Source: Rhizobium anhuiense
GTDB lineage: Bacteria; Pseudomonadota; Alphaproteobacteria; Rhizobiales; Rhizobiaceae
Length of the DNA: 64,000 nucleotides
Assembly (NCBI RefSeq): GCF_003985145.1
Contig: NZ_ML133522.1
Coordinates: forward strand, 806,001 to 870,000
Reading direction: 5' to 3'
A model generated the notes under the pieces. The model did not search any database. It was not told where the DNA came from and saw only the letters and a program-made list of their open reading frames with translations. Positions 50,903 to 60,976 of this stretch are shown here, piece by piece. Position numbers and translations under genes: made by a program. Position 1 is the first letter of the stretch. Every line of letters starts with the position of its first letter.

Positions 50903-52675
50903 ATGACGAGTGCAGGCATAAACAGGGTCACCGCCTCACAGGAGGAGGTGCAGCAGCAACTCCAGCGCATTCTTTCCAGCCGGGAATTCCGCCTTCCCGA
51001 ACGGGCAAGGCGTTTCCTTGAATTCGTGGTCACGGAAACGCTTGCAGGCCGTCGCGACTACCTGAAGGCCTTTACCATCGCACAGGCCGTTTTTGGCAGA
51101 GACGCGAACTTCGATGCCCAACAGGATCCCTGCGTTCGCATCGAAGCCGGTCGGCTGAGACGGGAACTGGAACACTACTACCTGACCGCCGGCGACGCGG
51201 ACCGGATCATCATCACCATCCCCAAGGGCGGCTACGCGCCGGTCTTCGATGTCATCAGCAGCGCTGAACCCAATGATATCTCGCCGCTCAAGCAGTCCGA
51301 TCTGCCAAGCTCGTCAGACGACAATAACGCTCAGATCAGTGCGGCTGCGGATACGATCAGCCGGGACCAGGCGGACCGGCGCTTATCGCCGGGCCGATAT
51401 TGGCTTCTTGCGGCAGTTGCGGTGATCGTCCTGGCCTCGGCGGCGGCCCTCCTTCAGCAGGTCGGGTCGCCGAGCACGGAGCGTGAAACGATATCAGGAG
51501 CTGATAATCGCCCTACCATTATCGTCGAGCGTTTCGAAAGCGCCTCCGACGGGAGCCTTGCCTCCGACATCTCTCGCGGCATCACCGACGACATCATCGA
51601 GAAGCTGGTCCGCTTCAATGATATCGTTGTCGTCACCGCCATGCCGCGGAATAGAACCGGCGAAGTTTTGTCGCAGCCGCTTTATGCCCTCCAAGGAAGT
51701 GTGCGGCTCGAAGGCAGCAAGCTGCGCTCGACAGCCAGACTCGTGCGGCGGGCGGATGCCGCCGTCATCTGGGCAAGTAATTATGATGCCGACATGAAGG
51801 TGCAAGGCATCCCACAAACGCAAGCGAGCCTTGCCGGGGATATCGCGACGGCGGTCGCGCGTCCGTTCGGCGTCATGTTCCAGACCGATACCGCGACCAT
51901 CGCCGGAAGCACGGACGCTTTTTCATGCGTTCTATCCTACTATAGCTACCGCAGCGAAATGACCGTGCAGGCGCACGAGGTGGCAAAATCCTGCCTGCAG
52001 CAGGCCGTGGAAAAAGTGCCGTCCGATTCCAATATCTTCGCCCTTCTTTCGTTGATTCATCTCGACGAGTTCCGCTTTTCATACCAACTTCACACGAAAT
52101 CGACGGCTGCCACGCTCGACCTCGCGAAGGAACTTGCCGAGCAGGCCGTGCGGCTCGACCCAAAGAATGCACGCGCTCTTCAGGCACTGATGCTTGCCAA
52201 CTTTTTCGGCAATGATCCGGCCGGAGCCCTGAGCGCCGGCGCTGCCGCCTATGCCAGCAATCCGAACGATACCGAGGTGGCAGGTGAATACGGCCTGCGC
52301 CTGTCGATGTCGGGGGAATGGGATAGAGGCTGCACGCTGATTTCGGAGGCAGTCGGCAAGAATGCCGGACCACGCGGATATTACGAGGTCGGAATGGCGC
52401 TCTGTGCCTTCATGCGGGGCGATACGCAGGCTGCGGAACTATGGTCGCGCATGTCGGACCTCAATTACAATCCGATGCATCGTCTCGTATTGCTCTCCAT
52501 TCTCGGCACGCTTGGAAAAAAACAGCAAGCAGAGGAACAGCTTGAGTGGATCAGGCGCGAGTCACCCGCATTGATCCCGAACATCAGACAGGAGGTCGCC
52601 AGGCGGCTGGCGCGGACCGAAGATCAAAAGCGTTTTATTTCGGGAATTGAAGCCGCTGGCCTGTCTGTGCAATAG
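50903..52675 (+). CDS. Membrane protein: N-terminal conserved domain, TolB-like domain and TPR repeats (third paralogue)
   Basis: A 590-aa protein with the layout of the 21111-22892 product: N-terminal domain (LPERARRFLEFVVTETLAGR, FTIAQAVFGRDANFD, RIEAGRLRRELEHYY, IPKGGYAPVF), membrane helix (YWLLAAVAVIVLASAAALL), TolB-like part (TDDIIEKLVRFNDIVVVTAM, YALQGSVRLEGSKLRSTARL) and TPR-like helices. I use the ATG after GGGGGAA; a GTG at 50864 is possible. Expression may depend on the FixJ-type motif at 50721. Confidence 0.85.
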   Translation: MTSAGINRVTASQEEVQQQLQRILSSREFRLPERARRFLEFVVTETLAGRRDYLKAFTIAQAVFGRDANFDAQQDPCVRIEAGRLRRELEHYYLTAGDADRIIITIPKGGYAPVFDVISSAEPNDISPLKQSDLPSSSDDNNAQISAAADTISRDQADRRLSPGRYWLLAAVAVIVLASAAALLQQVGSPSTERETISGADNRPTIIVERFESASDGSLASDISRGITDDIIEKLVRFNDIVVVTAMPRNRTGEVLSQPLYALQGSVRLEGSKLRSTARLVRRADAAVIWASNYDADMKVQGIPQTQASLAGDIATAVARPFGVMFQTDTATIAGSTDAFSCVLSYYSYRSEMTVQAHEVAKSCLQQAVEKVPSDSNIFALLSLIHLDEFRFSYQLHTKSTAATLDLAKELAEQAVRLDPKNARALQALMLANFFGNDPAGALSAGAAAYASNPNDTEVAGEYGLRLSMSGEWDRGCTLISEAVGKNAGPRGYYEVGMALCAFMRGDTQAAELWSRMSDLNYNPMHRLVLLSILGTLGKKQQAEEQLEWIRRESPALIPNIRQEVARRLARTEDQKRFISGIEAAGLSVQ

Positions 52676-53008
52676 GGCGAAGCTTGGATCATCGCCAAGC
52701 TCTGAGGCTGGAGCGGCTGCCTCCTCCAAGCTGCCGGGCCCCATCACCTTCTTCAATGGCCTACAATACTTCAAAGCATGTGCCGCTGGTTGGGCCTTGC
52801 GAGATGTGTAATCCCTTAGTGTTCTGACGGGACGAGGGACGAGCCAAACGAGACGGGGCGGGGATGGAGAGGTCGCGGCATATCCTCTTCGCCCCGTTTA
52901 CGGGGAGAGGTGCCGGCAGCCGAATAAGGGGTTGATTTTATAAAAATTTCCAATATTTACAATAATTTAATTGATTGAATTGAATCCATTCACTCTAGGG
53001 AAGGAAGC
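52676..53008. other. 333-bp intergenic region with a hairpin and a rhizobial repeat
   Basis: AGCTTGG / CCAAGCT (52681-52701) forms a hairpin right after the stop codon. Around 52885-52935 the segment CGCCCCGTTTACGGGGAGAG and GTGCCGGCAGCCG resembles a repeat common in Rhizobiaceae spacers. The last 70 bp are strikingly AT-rich and probably hold the promoter of the DUF924 gene. No coding frame is convincing. Confidence 0.55.
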
Positions 53009-53560
53009 ATGACGACGATCCGCAGGCCTGGGGAAGTCTATGATTTCTGGTTCGTCAGATGCGGCCGGGAGCTGTGGTTCCGTGCGACGCCGGAGCTTGA
53101 CGCCGAGATCCGCGAAGGCTTCCGCGATACCCATCTGGCGCTTGCCGCGGGCGTCCGGGACGAATGGCGGGCCGACCCGGAAAGCCGGCTGGCGGCCGTC
53201 ATCGTGCTCGACCAGTTTCCCCGCAATATCTATCGCGGCACCCCGCTTGCCGTCGCGACCGACGGGCTGGCGCTTCGGGAAGCCAAGCTCGCGCTCGCAG
53301 CAGGCGCCGACCAGGCGGTTGAAGCGGCATGCCGCACCTTTTTCTACATGCCCTTCGAACATGCCGAAGACCTTGACGAGCAGGAACGTTCGGTGGCGTT
53401 GTTCACCGCGCTTGGCGATGAGGAATATCGCGATTATGCGATCCGCCACCGCGACGTGATCGCCGCCTATGGCCGTTTTCCGCACCGCAATGCCATGCTC
53501 GGGCGGGAGTCGACGGCGGCGGAGCGCGACTATCTCTCCAGGCCCGATGCCGGTTTCTGA
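53009..53560 (+). CDS. DUF924 family protein
   Basis: A 183-aa soluble helical protein. VYDFWFVRC, ELWFRATPELDAEIREGF, RLAAVIVLDQFPRNIYRGTP and FFYMPFEHAEDLDEQERSV are the family signatures (TPR-like fold of unknown function). GGAAGGAAGC precedes the ATG. The MscS-type channel gene follows. Confidence 0.92.
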   Translation: MTTIRRPGEVYDFWFVRCGRELWFRATPELDAEIREGFRDTHLALAAGVRDEWRADPESRLAAVIVLDQFPRNIYRGTPLAVATDGLALREAKLALAAGADQAVEAACRTFFYMPFEHAEDLDEQERSVALFTALGDEEYRDYAIRHRDVIAAYGRFPHRNAMLGRESTAAERDYLSRPDAGF

Positions 53561-53603
53561 GGCTTTCCGGGGATATTCCGCCTTTCTGTCGCCTTTCTTT
53601 GCT

Positions 53604-56189
53604 ATGACAAGCAGGCATTCTATCCTGACGACAACCCTTCCGGAGGCGCTTTTGCGGCTGAGACCGATCCTGCTTCGCACCATTCTTCTGCTGACGCTGG
53701 CGGTCGCGGGCGCGCATTTCAATGGTGCTGCGGCCTTCGCCCAGGAGCCGCAGGCACCGGCTGCCGCGCAGGAGGCACCGCTTACCGATACGCCACTCGA
53801 TCAGGCGGCGAAGGAGATCGACAAGGCGAAGGTCCAACTGACGGCGCTTCAGGACGGCGCCAAGCAGAGTGCCGACAATGACGATGCCCTGGTCGGGCTC
53901 GCCACCAAGGCTGACGAGCTTAGCCGCGCCGTCATCACCATATCGGTCAATCTCCGGCCGCGGTTCGACCAGATCAAGAACCGGCTTGCCGAGATCGGCG
54001 ATCCGCCGAAGGACGGGCAGCCGCCCGAGGCGAAGATTGTCACGGACGAGCGCAATGCGCTGACTGCCGAGCGTGCGCAGATCAACGCGGTGACCGGTGA
54101 CGCCGAAAACCTGTCGATCGCGGTGACGAAGCTCCTCAACGAAATCATCGAAATGCGGCGGCGGCTTTTCGCCGACACGCTTTTCAGGCGCACCGAGATC
54201 TCCGTCTCGGTGCTCGACGATGCCGTGAGCGCTTTCGTGCACGAGGCCAGCGAATTCTCGCAGGCTTTGTCGAGCTGGGCCTCTTTCGTCTGGAAGTTCA
54301 AGCGGTTCCCGCTGTTTGCCGCGATCTTCCTGTCGCTTGCTTCGGCGCTCATTCTGCTATCCGGCAGCTATCGGCTGTTCGGCTCGTATCTGCGCCGGGA
54401 CGAGGCGATCGAGAACCCGTCCTATATCGGCCGGCTGTCGATCGCCTTCTGGTCGACGCTGATCCGCACCCTGGCGCTTTCGGTACTGCTCGTCACCTCG
54501 TTCTTCTTCCTCAATAGTTTCAATGTTCTGCGGCCCGACATCGCACCTGTCATCGGCGCCCTGTTTGCGGCGATCGGGCTCGTCTATTTCGTCGGCCGTT
54601 TCGTCAACGCCATCTTCGCACCGGACGAACCTCGCTGGCGGCTCGTCCGGCTTTCCAATCTCGGCGCACGCTCGATCGGCTATTGCCTGCTGGCGATGGC
54701 GATCGTCAACGCGCTCGATTATCTGTTCGGGACGATCGGCGAGGCGATGGGCTCGCCGCTGGTGCTGACCGTGGTCAGGAGCCTGATTGCCGCGCTGATC
54801 ATTGGCCTGATCCTGATCGCGGCCTCGTTCGGCAAACCGATGCTGGCGAAGAACGGCGATCCCGATGCGCCGGGCCGGCATTGGCCGCGCGGCATGGGGA
54901 TCATCCTGCGCGTCGTTGGCGCCGGTCTCATCCTCACCGCGCTGAGCGGTTATGTCGGGCTGGCGCGCTTCGTCGCCACGCAGCTCATCATCACCGGCGC
55001 GGTCGTTGCCACCATGTATGTCGGCCTGCTCTCCGGCAAGGCGATATCAAAGCAGGAAAGCTTCGGCGACACCTTCTTTGCAAGCTTCCTGACGCGCCGC
55101 TTCAAGCTTGGGCCGGTGGCGATCGACCAGGCCGGCTTGCTCGTCGGCCTTGCCATCTATGCGGTGGCGCTTCTCGTCGGCATCCCGCTGATCCTGCTGC
55201 TCTGGGGCTTCCATGTGCAGGATCTGCAGTTGATCGCCTACCGGCTGTTCACCGAGGTCAGGCTCGGCGGCATCAGCATCTCGCTGCTCGGCATCTGCAC
55301 CGGCATTCTGCTGTTTGCCGGCGTCTACCTGCTGACACGCTGGCTGCAGCGCTGGCTCGACGGCAATGTGATGGCAAGAAGCCATGTCGATCTCGGCGTG
55401 CGCAATTCGGTCAAAACCGGCATCGGCTATCTCGGCGTCGGCATCGCGGCGATCATCGGCGTTTCGGCGGCCGGCATCGATCTGTCGAGCTTCGCGCTGG
55501 TCGCCTCAGCACTTTCGGTCGGCATCGGTTTCGGCTTGCAGAACATCGTTTCCAACTTCGTCTCCGGCTTGATCCTGCTCGTCGAGCGGCCGTTCAAGGT
55601 CGGAGACCATGTTGTATCAGGCACGGCCGAAGGCATCGTCAAGCGTATCTCGGTGCGCGCCACCGAGATCGAGACCTTCCGCAAGCAGTCGATCATTGTG
55701 CCGAATTCGGAGTTGATCAACGGGCTCGTCGGCAACTGGACGCATCGCAACAAGATCGGCCGTTCGGAAATCCCCGTATCCGTCAGCTACAACGCCGATC
55801 CGCAGAAGGTGATGGATATCCTGCTGGAACTGACCGCCAAGATTCCGCTCGTCATGCGCAACCCCGAGCCGCATGTCGAATTTTTGCGTTTCGGTCCCTA
55901 TTCGCTGGATTTCGAGCTGCGCTTCTTCCTCGCCGACATGGGCGACGGCATGACGGTGCGCAACAATTTGAGGATCGAGATCCTCCAGCGCTTCAAGGCC
56001 GAGGGGATCGAGATCCCGTTGCCGCAGAGCGATCTCACCATCCATCGAGAGGCTCCTCCCGTCCTTGTCGATGCGGGCAGGGATCGGAAGGGCGACCAAG
56101 AAAATCCAGGGGATAAGCCCATGGAGGAGGAAGAGCGGCCGGTGCGGCAATTGCGCAGCCGGACGGCGGACGGCAATCTCAAGAGCTGA
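53604..56189 (+). CDS. Large MscS-type mechanosensitive channel with periplasmic domain (DUF3772-like)
   Basis: An 861-aa protein: signal peptide, a coiled periplasmic domain (residues about 50-230), about ten membrane helices, then the MscS pore (ALVASALSVGIGFGLQNIVS) and beta/alpha C-terminal domains (FKVGDHVVSGTAEGIVKRIS, ETFRKQSIIVPNSELINGLV). It is an MscK-sized channel. The ATG at 53604 has no clear ribosome site; a TTG at 53652 has GGAGG 6 nt upstream and gives the cleaner signal peptide MRLRPILLRTILLLTLAV, so it may be the true start. Confidence 0.9.
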   Translation: MTSRHSILTTTLPEALLRLRPILLRTILLLTLAVAGAHFNGAAAFAQEPQAPAAAQEAPLTDTPLDQAAKEIDKAKVQLTALQDGAKQSADNDDALVGLATKADELSRAVITISVNLRPRFDQIKNRLAEIGDPPKDGQPPEAKIVTDERNALTAERAQINAVTGDAENLSIAVTKLLNEIIEMRRRLFADTLFRRTEISVSVLDDAVSAFVHEASEFSQALSSWASFVWKFKRFPLFAAIFLSLASALILLSGSYRLFGSYLRRDEAIENPSYIGRLSIAFWSTLIRTLALSVLLVTSFFFLNSFNVLRPDIAPVIGALFAAIGLVYFVGRFVNAIFAPDEPRWRLVRLSNLGARSIGYCLLAMAIVNALDYLFGTIGEAMGSPLVLTVVRSLIAALIIGLILIAASFGKPMLAKNGDPDAPGRHWPRGMGIILRVVGAGLILTALSGYVGLARFVATQLIITGAVVATMYVGLLSGKAISKQESFGDTFFASFLTRRFKLGPVAIDQAGLLVGLAIYAVALLVGIPLILLLWGFHVQDLQLIAYRLFTEVRLGGISISLLGICTGILLFAGVYLLTRWLQRWLDGNVMARSHVDLGVRNSVKTGIGYLGVGIAAIIGVSAAGIDLSSFALVASALSVGIGFGLQNIVSNFVSGLILLVERPFKVGDHVVSGTAEGIVKRISVRATEIETFRKQSIIVPNSELINGLVGNWTHRNKIGRSEIPVSVSYNADPQKVMDILLELTAKIPLVMRNPEPHVEFLRFGPYSLDFELRFFLADMGDGMTVRNNLRIEILQRFKAEGIEIPLPQSDLTIHREAPPVLVDAGRDRKGDQENPGDKPMEEEERPVRQLRSRTADGNLKS

Positions 56190-56301
56190 ACGGGTCATTC
56201 AGCCATCATTCACGGGTGTGCGTGCATGATCCCTTCCATCGGGATCGCTGCCGGGGGCAGCACCGATCGTTCGAGGGGAGGGCGCGCCAGCGCCGCCGCA
56301 C

Positions 56302-56568
56302 ATGATGGCAAGATTTGCCGCCGTTCTGCTTGTCCCGCTGCTTGCCGCGCCCGCGGCTTATGCGGCATCCGTTACCAACACCGATCCGGCGGCCGTCGTG
56401 CTCGTCATCACCGAGAGCGGCCAGCGCGTCGAGGTTGTGGTCGATGCCGGCGCTTCGGAAAGCCTCTGCCCCTCCGGTTGCTTCATGACGACGCCCGACG
56501 GCGACCGCATCGGACTCGACGGCGGCGAGACGATCGACATCGTCAAGGGCTCGGCCGTCGTCAAGTAG
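56302..56568 (+). CDS. Small periplasmic protein of unknown function (88 aa)
   Basis: Signal peptide (RFAAVLLVPLLAAPAAYAAS) followed by about 65 beta-rich residues with two cysteines close together (SLCPSGCFMTT) that may form a disulfide or bind metal. No family recognised. It faces the end of the ars operon. Confidence 0.7.
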   Translation: MMARFAAVLLVPLLAAPAAYAASVTNTDPAAVVLVITESGQRVEVVVDAGASESLCPSGCFMTTPDGDRIGLDGGETIDIVKGSAVVK

Positions 56569-56589
56569 CGGCTGCACTGATTGATGCGC

Positions 56590-57822
56590 TCAAGCTTCTC
56601 CGGGATTGGGAACCGCTTCCGACCGGGCAATCGGGCGCGTCAGCCGCAGAATGGCGAAGAATGCGGCGACGGCGACGGTGCTGAGCAATGCTGCGATAGA
56701 CAGTGACCATGATACGCCGAGACTGCCCATCAGGAAGGCGAGTGCGAACGGCGCCATTGAGGCGACGACGAGACGGACCGACATGATTTGTCCTTGCCGC
56801 CGGCCGTAGCCATCGCTTCCGAAGAGCGCGAGCGGCAAGGTTCCGTAGACGATGCTGTTAAGGCCCGAACCGAGGCCGAAGACGACTGCAAAGACCAGCG
56901 CGCCGGGCACCGAGGGTGCGGTGGCGATGAGGATGACAAGGGCTGCCGGCAGCAGGACGGCGCAGATGATCGCCAGCATCACTTGCGACAAGCTCTCACC
57001 AAAGACCATGTTGATGAGGCGACTGAGCACCTGTGACGGGCCGAAGAGCGTTCCGACCACCACTGCCATGGCGCCGAGGCCAAGTGCCGACATCACAGGC
57101 ACCATGTGAACCAGAAGTGCCGCGTTCACGAAGCTCTCCAAAGCAAAGCCCGTCACCATCAGGATAAAGGCCGGCCGGCGCACCGACGGCTGAAGGCTCG
57201 GCTCGACGTGTTTTGCGGCCGCCTCTCCGGTCCGTTTCCTGGTCTCGCTGACGCCACGGGAGAGCCAGGCGTGAAGGGGAAGGCAGATGGCGAGATGAAG
57301 CGCGGCGAAGATCAGATAGACATTCTGCCATGACAGATGCGCGTGCAGCGCCGTGGTGATCGGCCAGAAGATGGTCGAGGCAAAGCCGGCGATCAGCGTC
57401 AGGTAGGTGATGCTGCGCTGAGCAACCCGTGGCCTGATCTGCACGAGCAAGGCGAAGGCGGCGCCATATTGCACCAGGTTCGAGGCGACCTCGATGCCGA
57501 TCAATGCTGCGATAAAAGCGATCTTTCCCGGTGCGAAGGCGCAGGCGATAAGGGCGGCTGCGGCAATCGCCGAGCCTGATGTCATGATCCTGCCCGCGCC
57601 GAAGCGATCGATCCATGTGCCCATAAGCGGTGCGGCCAGGCCGCCGATCAGAAGCGCCGCGGAGAGGGCGCCGAAGATCCATTCCGATGACCAGTTGAGA
57701 TCACGGGCCATGTCAGGGGCGAGGATGCTGAAGCTGTAATAGAGGCTGCCATAGCCGATGATCTGCGTGAGCCCGAGTGCGGCGATGGCGGCTAACGGCG
57801 GTCGTTCGGCGCTGATTGTCAT
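56590..57822 (-). CDS. MFS transporter of the ars operon (ArsK-like candidate)
   Basis: A 410-aa protein with 12 membrane segments; [13 protein letters not shown] is the MFS motif A. As last gene of the ars operon, overlapping arsH by ATGA, it probably exports a trivalent or organic arsenical. An MFS arsenite exporter named ArsK is known from Agrobacterium ars clusters; I suggest the same role from position, but have not compared the sequences. Confidence 0.82.
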   Translation of the reverse strand: MTISAERPPLAAIAALGLTQIIGYGSLYYSFSILAPDMARDLNWSSEWIFGALSAALLIGGLAAPLMGTWIDRFGAGRIMTSGSAIAAAALIACAFAPGKIAFIAALIGIEVASNLVQYGAAFALLVQIRPRVAQRSITYLTLIAGFASTIFWPITTALHAHLSWQNVYLIFAALHLAICLPLHAWLSRGVSETRKRTGEAAAKHVEPSLQPSVRRPAFILMVTGFALESFVNAALLVHMVPVMSALGLGAMAVVVGTLFGPSQVLSRLINMVFGESLSQVMLAIICAVLLPAALVILIATAPSVPGALVFAVVFGLGSGLNSIVYGTLPLALFGSDGYGRRQGQIMSVRLVVASMAPFALAFLMGSLGVSWSLSIAALLSTVAVAAFFAILRLTRPIARSEAVPNPGEA

Positions 57823-58544
57823 AGGGACCTGAGGCTGACGCGCTGTTCGAGCTTTTCGGCTTCCTCTTTCCGTTCGCTGTAGCGGTCGGTCAGATAGTTC
57901 GAGGCATCACGGGTCAGCAGTGTGAACTTCACCAGTTCCTCGCAGACGTCGACGACGCGGTCGTAATAGGATGAGGGTTTCATACGGCCGTTCGCGTCGA
58001 ATTCCTGGAAAGCCTTGGCGACGGAGGACTGATTGGGGATCGTGATCATCCGCATCCAGCGGCCAAGGATGCGCAGTTGGCCGACCGCGTTGAACGACTG
58101 GGAACCGCCGGAGACCTGCATCACCGCAAGCGTCTTGCCTTGTGTCGGCCGCACCGAGCCAACCGACAACGGAATCCAGTCGATCTGCGCTTTCATGATA
58201 CCGCTCATTGCGCCATGACGTTCAGGACTGACCCAGACCTGTCCTTCCGACCATGCCGACAATTCGCGCAGTTCCTGAACTTTTGGGTGGCTCGCCGGTT
58301 CCTCGTCAGGCAGCGGCAGACCTTCGGGATTGAAGATCCGTACCTCGCAGCCGAAATATTCGAGCAGCCGTGCGGCCTCCTGTGCGAGGAGGCGGCTGTA
58401 GGACACTGTTCGCAGGGAGCCATAAAGGATCAGGATGCGAGGCTTGTGCGTCGAGAGCGTCGGCCTGAGTGCATCCATATTCGGCTGATGCAGATGCATC
58501 GGAGATGCTGCGGGCAGATCAGACAATGCGCTTGCCTTCGGCAT
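57819..58544 (-). CDS. arsH: Arsenical resistance protein ArsH (NADPH-dependent FMN reductase)
   Basis: A 241-aa flavoprotein. [20 protein letters not shown] binds [35 protein letters not shown] and [20 protein letters not shown] are ArsH signatures. ArsH oxidises trivalent organoarsenicals. I use the ATG with GAAGG upstream, which overlaps arsC by 26 bp. Confidence 0.94.
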   Translation of the reverse strand: MPKASALSDLPAASPMHLHQPNMDALRPTLSTHKPRILILYGSLRTVSYSRLLAQEAARLLEYFGCEVRIFNPEGLPLPDEEPASHPKVQELRELSAWSEGQVWVSPERHGAMSGIMKAQIDWIPLSVGSVRPTQGKTLAVMQVSGGSQSFNAVGQLRILGRWMRMITIPNQSSVAKAFQEFDANGRMKPSSYYDRVVDVCEELVKFTLLTRDASNYLTDRYSERKEEAEKLEQRVSLRSL

Positions 58545-58947
58545 CGAGCACCTTCTCGCCGTCCTCTTTGGTGAAGGCGCCCTTATGCGTTTCCGGGAGG
58601 ATTTCGAGGACAAGTTCCGACGGCCGCGACAGGCGTGTGCCGAGCGGCGTGACGACGAAGGGGCGGTTAATCAGGATCGGATCTTTCAGCATGGCGTCGA
58701 GAAGCTGGTCGTCGGTAAGGTCGGGGTTGTCGAGGCCGAGCTCCGCAAAGGGCGTGCCCTTTTCGCGGATCGCCTCGCGAACACTCAATCCTGCATCCGC
58801 AATCATCTTGATCAGTTGTTCGCGCGACGGCGGGTTTTTCAGATATTCGATCACATTGGGCTCAATGCCGGTGTTCTGGATCATCGCCAGCGTGTTGCGC
58901 GAGGTGCCGCATTCCGGGTTGTGATAGATCGTCACATCGATAGTCAT
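58519..58947 (-). CDS. arsC: Arsenate reductase, glutaredoxin-dependent type
   Basis: A 142-aa ArsC of the R773/glutaredoxin family. The catalytic cysteine is Cys13 in [23 protein letters not shown] and RLSRPSE contain the conserved arginines. It reduces As(V) to As(III). Its ATG shares a base with the stop of the aquaporin gene. A second, unrelated arsenate reductase lies three genes upstream. Confidence 0.95.
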   Translation of the reverse strand: MTIDVTIYHNPECGTSRNTLAMIQNTGIEPNVIEYLKNPPSREQLIKMIADAGLSVREAIREKGTPFAELGLDNPDLTDDQLLDAMLKDPILINRPFVVTPLGTRLSRPSELVLEILPETHKGAFTKEDGEKVLDAEGKRIV

Positions 58948-59651
58948 CAGGCAGATTCCGTCTTGGTCAGGGTTTCAGGATTGCGGGATTCCATCAACAG
59001 CCATCCCGCGAACATCAGCGCCAGCAATGCGCCGAGGATTTCAGCAACGAGAAAACCCGGTAGATCGATCGGGCGGATGCCGGAAAATGTGTGCGTCAGT
59101 GATCGGGCAATCGCGACCGCGGGATTGGCAAACGACGTGGAAGCGGTAAACCAGTAGGCGGCGGTGATATAAAGGCCAACCAGCCATGCCACGGCATCGG
59201 CGCGAAAGCGAACACCGGCGAAGATGACGAAGACGAGGCCGAAGGTTGCCGTCAATTCGGAGAGCCATTGTGCGCCGCCGGTGCGCACGGTTTCCGAGGC
59301 CTGCAGCAGGGGAAGAGCGAACATGGCATGGGCGAGCATCGTTCCGGCAATGCCGCCGACGATCTGCGCGGCGATGTAGGCCGGAAGGGTAGAGGCGGGC
59401 AGCTCGCGCCGGAGCGCAAAAACCAGCGACACCACCGGATTGAAATGTGCGCCGGAAATCGGGCCCAAGATGGTGACGAGGACGACAAGCACCGCCCCTG
59501 TTGCCAGCGTGTTGCCGAGCAGCGCAAGCGCCGTATCGTTCGTCAGGCTGTCCGCCATGATTCCCGATCCGACGACGGTTGCCACCAGCAACAGCGTGCC
59601 CAGGGCTTCGGCGGCAAGTCGTCGAGACAGCGGAAACACTGGCGCGCTCAT
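58947..59651 (-). CDS. aqpS: Aquaglyceroporin of the arsenic operon
   Basis: A 234-aa MIP-family channel with six membrane helices and both half-helix motifs: GAHFNPVVSL (NPV) and FANPAVAIAR (NPA). It stands where arsB or acr3 would normally be, as in the S. meliloti ars operon, in which AqpS lets arsenite made by ArsC flow out down its gradient. It overlaps the acetyltransferase gene by ATGA. Confidence 0.93.
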   Translation of the reverse strand: MSAPVFPLSRRLAAEALGTLLLVATVVGSGIMADSLTNDTALALLGNTLATGAVLVVLVTILGPISGAHFNPVVSLVFALRRELPASTLPAYIAAQIVGGIAGTMLAHAMFALPLLQASETVRTGGAQWLSELTATFGLVFVIFAGVRFRADAVAWLVGLYITAAYWFTASTSFANPAVAIARSLTHTFSGIRPIDLPGFLVAEILGALLALMFAGWLLMESRNPETLTKTESA

Positions 59652-60091
59652 GCCGGCAGGCTCCGGACCATCAAGGCGGCGGATGCCGGGCACAGGCTTG
59701 CGGCCTGCCGCGTCGTCAGGATGGCGGCGGGCGCATCATCGCGGGCGATCGGAAGAAAACCGAGCGATTGAAAGAAGGGGGCGGCCGTTTCAGTCAGCAC
59801 ATAGGCAGCAGCCGCACCTTTCTTATGGGCCTGATCGAGCAAGGCAAGGGTAATAGCATGGCCGAAGCCAAAGCCTTGCTGATCGGGCAGCACGACAATG
59901 GAACGCAGGAGTGCGGCCTCGCCATAGAGTTCCAGCCCGCCGAAGCCGACCGTCTGGCCGCCACGCGAAAACCGGTAGAAGCTTCGGCCGGGCTCTGTGA
60001 GGTCATCGACCGGAAGCCCGGCGGCTGCGAGCACGGCACGAAGTTTGTCATCGGGCCCTTCCAAGGCCTGCTGGTTCAAATCGAAACCCAT
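59648..60091 (-). CDS. arsN2: GNAT acetyltransferase, ArsN2-like
   Basis: A 147-aa GNAT protein: SIVVLPDQQGFGFGHAITLALL is the acetyl-CoA site and AAYVLTETAAPFFQSLGF the family's C-terminal signature. In ars operons such proteins (ArsN) acetylate the amino group of arsinothricin-like compounds or of phosphinothricin. The ATG shares one base with the stop of the upstream reductase gene. Confidence 0.88.
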   Translation of the reverse strand: MGFDLNQQALEGPDDKLRAVLAAAGLPVDDLTEPGRSFYRFSRGGQTVGFGGLELYGEAALLRSIVVLPDQQGFGFGHAITLALLDQAHKKGAAAAYVLTETAAPFFQSLGFLPIARDDAPAAILTTRQAASLCPASAALMVRSLPA

Positions 60092-60621
60092 CAGCCGGCC
60101 TTGGACGGTTTTGCTGTCGTGCCTTCCATGGCGCCGATCTGATGCAGGTGCGATTGAAGCGCGAGCTTGTCGATCGAGGAAAGAGGCTGGCTCAAAAAGG
60201 CGCTGATCCGGTTTTTGAGGAAGCCGGCGGCCTGCACGAAGGCGCGGCCCTTGTCGACTTCGCTGCCCTCGACGGCAGCGGGATCCTCGACGCCCCAATG
60301 GGCGGTCATCGGGTGGCCGATCCAAACCGGGCAGGCTTCGCCGTGCGCGCTGTCGCAGACTGTAAAGATGAAGTCCATCTCCGGAGCGCCAGGCCCGGCG
60401 AACTCGTCCCAGCTCTTCGAGCGGAAGCCGGTCGTGGGGTAACCCTGCGCCGCAAGCTCCTTCAGCGCATGGGGATTGACCTCACCCTTCGGCTGGCTGC
60501 CGGCCGAATAGGCCTTGAATCGACCCTTGCCTTCGGTCTGCAGGATCGATTCCGCCAGGATCGAGCGGGCAGAATTGCCCGTGCAGAGAAAGAGCACATT
60601 GTAAACGCGATCAGTGGTCAT
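60091..60621 (-). CDS. arsC: Arsenate reductase, low-molecular-weight phosphatase type
   Basis: A 176-aa protein with the LMW-PTPase P-loop LFLCTGNSARS (Cys13), VCDSAHGEACPVW and HWGVEDPAAVEGS. This is the second ArsC fold in the operon. A C-terminal extension of about 30 residues (SSIDKLALQSHLHQIGAM) is longer than usual. The start overlaps arsR by ATGA. Confidence 0.93.
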   Translation of the reverse strand: MTTDRVYNVLFLCTGNSARSILAESILQTEGKGRFKAYSAGSQPKGEVNPHALKELAAQGYPTTGFRSKSWDEFAGPGAPEMDFIFTVCDSAHGEACPVWIGHPMTAHWGVEDPAAVEGSEVDKGRAFVQAAGFLKNRISAFLSQPLSSIDKLALQSHLHQIGAMEGTTAKPSKAG

Positions 60622-60974
60622 TGCAGTTTCTCCTTCCCTTTTGGCGCACAGCAGGCCGCGACCTCCGCGGCAGGGGCACAGATTTCCGGATGCCCGGAGC
60701 AGCAATCTTCCATCAAGAAGCGAACCAGGCCACCTAGCGCCTCGTAGTTCGCGGTATAAATGATCGACCGGGATTCACGCTGCTGCGCGATCAGCCCGGA
60801 CCGTTCGAGTTCCTTCAGATGGAAGGAGATATTGGACGGCGAGACCTCCGCCTTCTCCGCGATCGCGCCCGCCGCCATACCGCCGGGACCCGAAACCACG
60901 AGCATACGGACGATGTACAGGCGGGTTTCCTGCGACAGCGCGCCGAACGCTATGAGGGCTTGACGTTGATCCAT
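60618..60974 (-). CDS. arsR: ArsR-family arsenic-responsive repressor
   Basis: A 118-aa winged-helix repressor (SPSNISFHLKELERSGLIAQ is the recognition region). Cysteines cluster at the C-terminus: Cys91-Cys92, Cys99 and Cys108-Cys109, a likely As(III) site distinct from the helix-3 CVC site of E. coli ArsR. It is the first gene of the ars operon, divergent from the DUF6428 gene. Confidence 0.95.
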   Translation of the reverse strand: MDQRQALIAFGALSQETRLYIVRMLVVSGPGGMAAGAIAEKAEVSPSNISFHLKELERSGLIAQQRESRSIIYTANYEALGGLVRFLMEDCCSGHPEICAPAAEVAACCAPKGKEKLQ

Positions 60975-60976
60975 AT

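Noticed and set aside
54683..56116. Alternative plus-strand frame (477 codons) inside the large MscS gene
   Set aside because: Out of frame with the recognisable MscS domain; arginine-rich and featureless.
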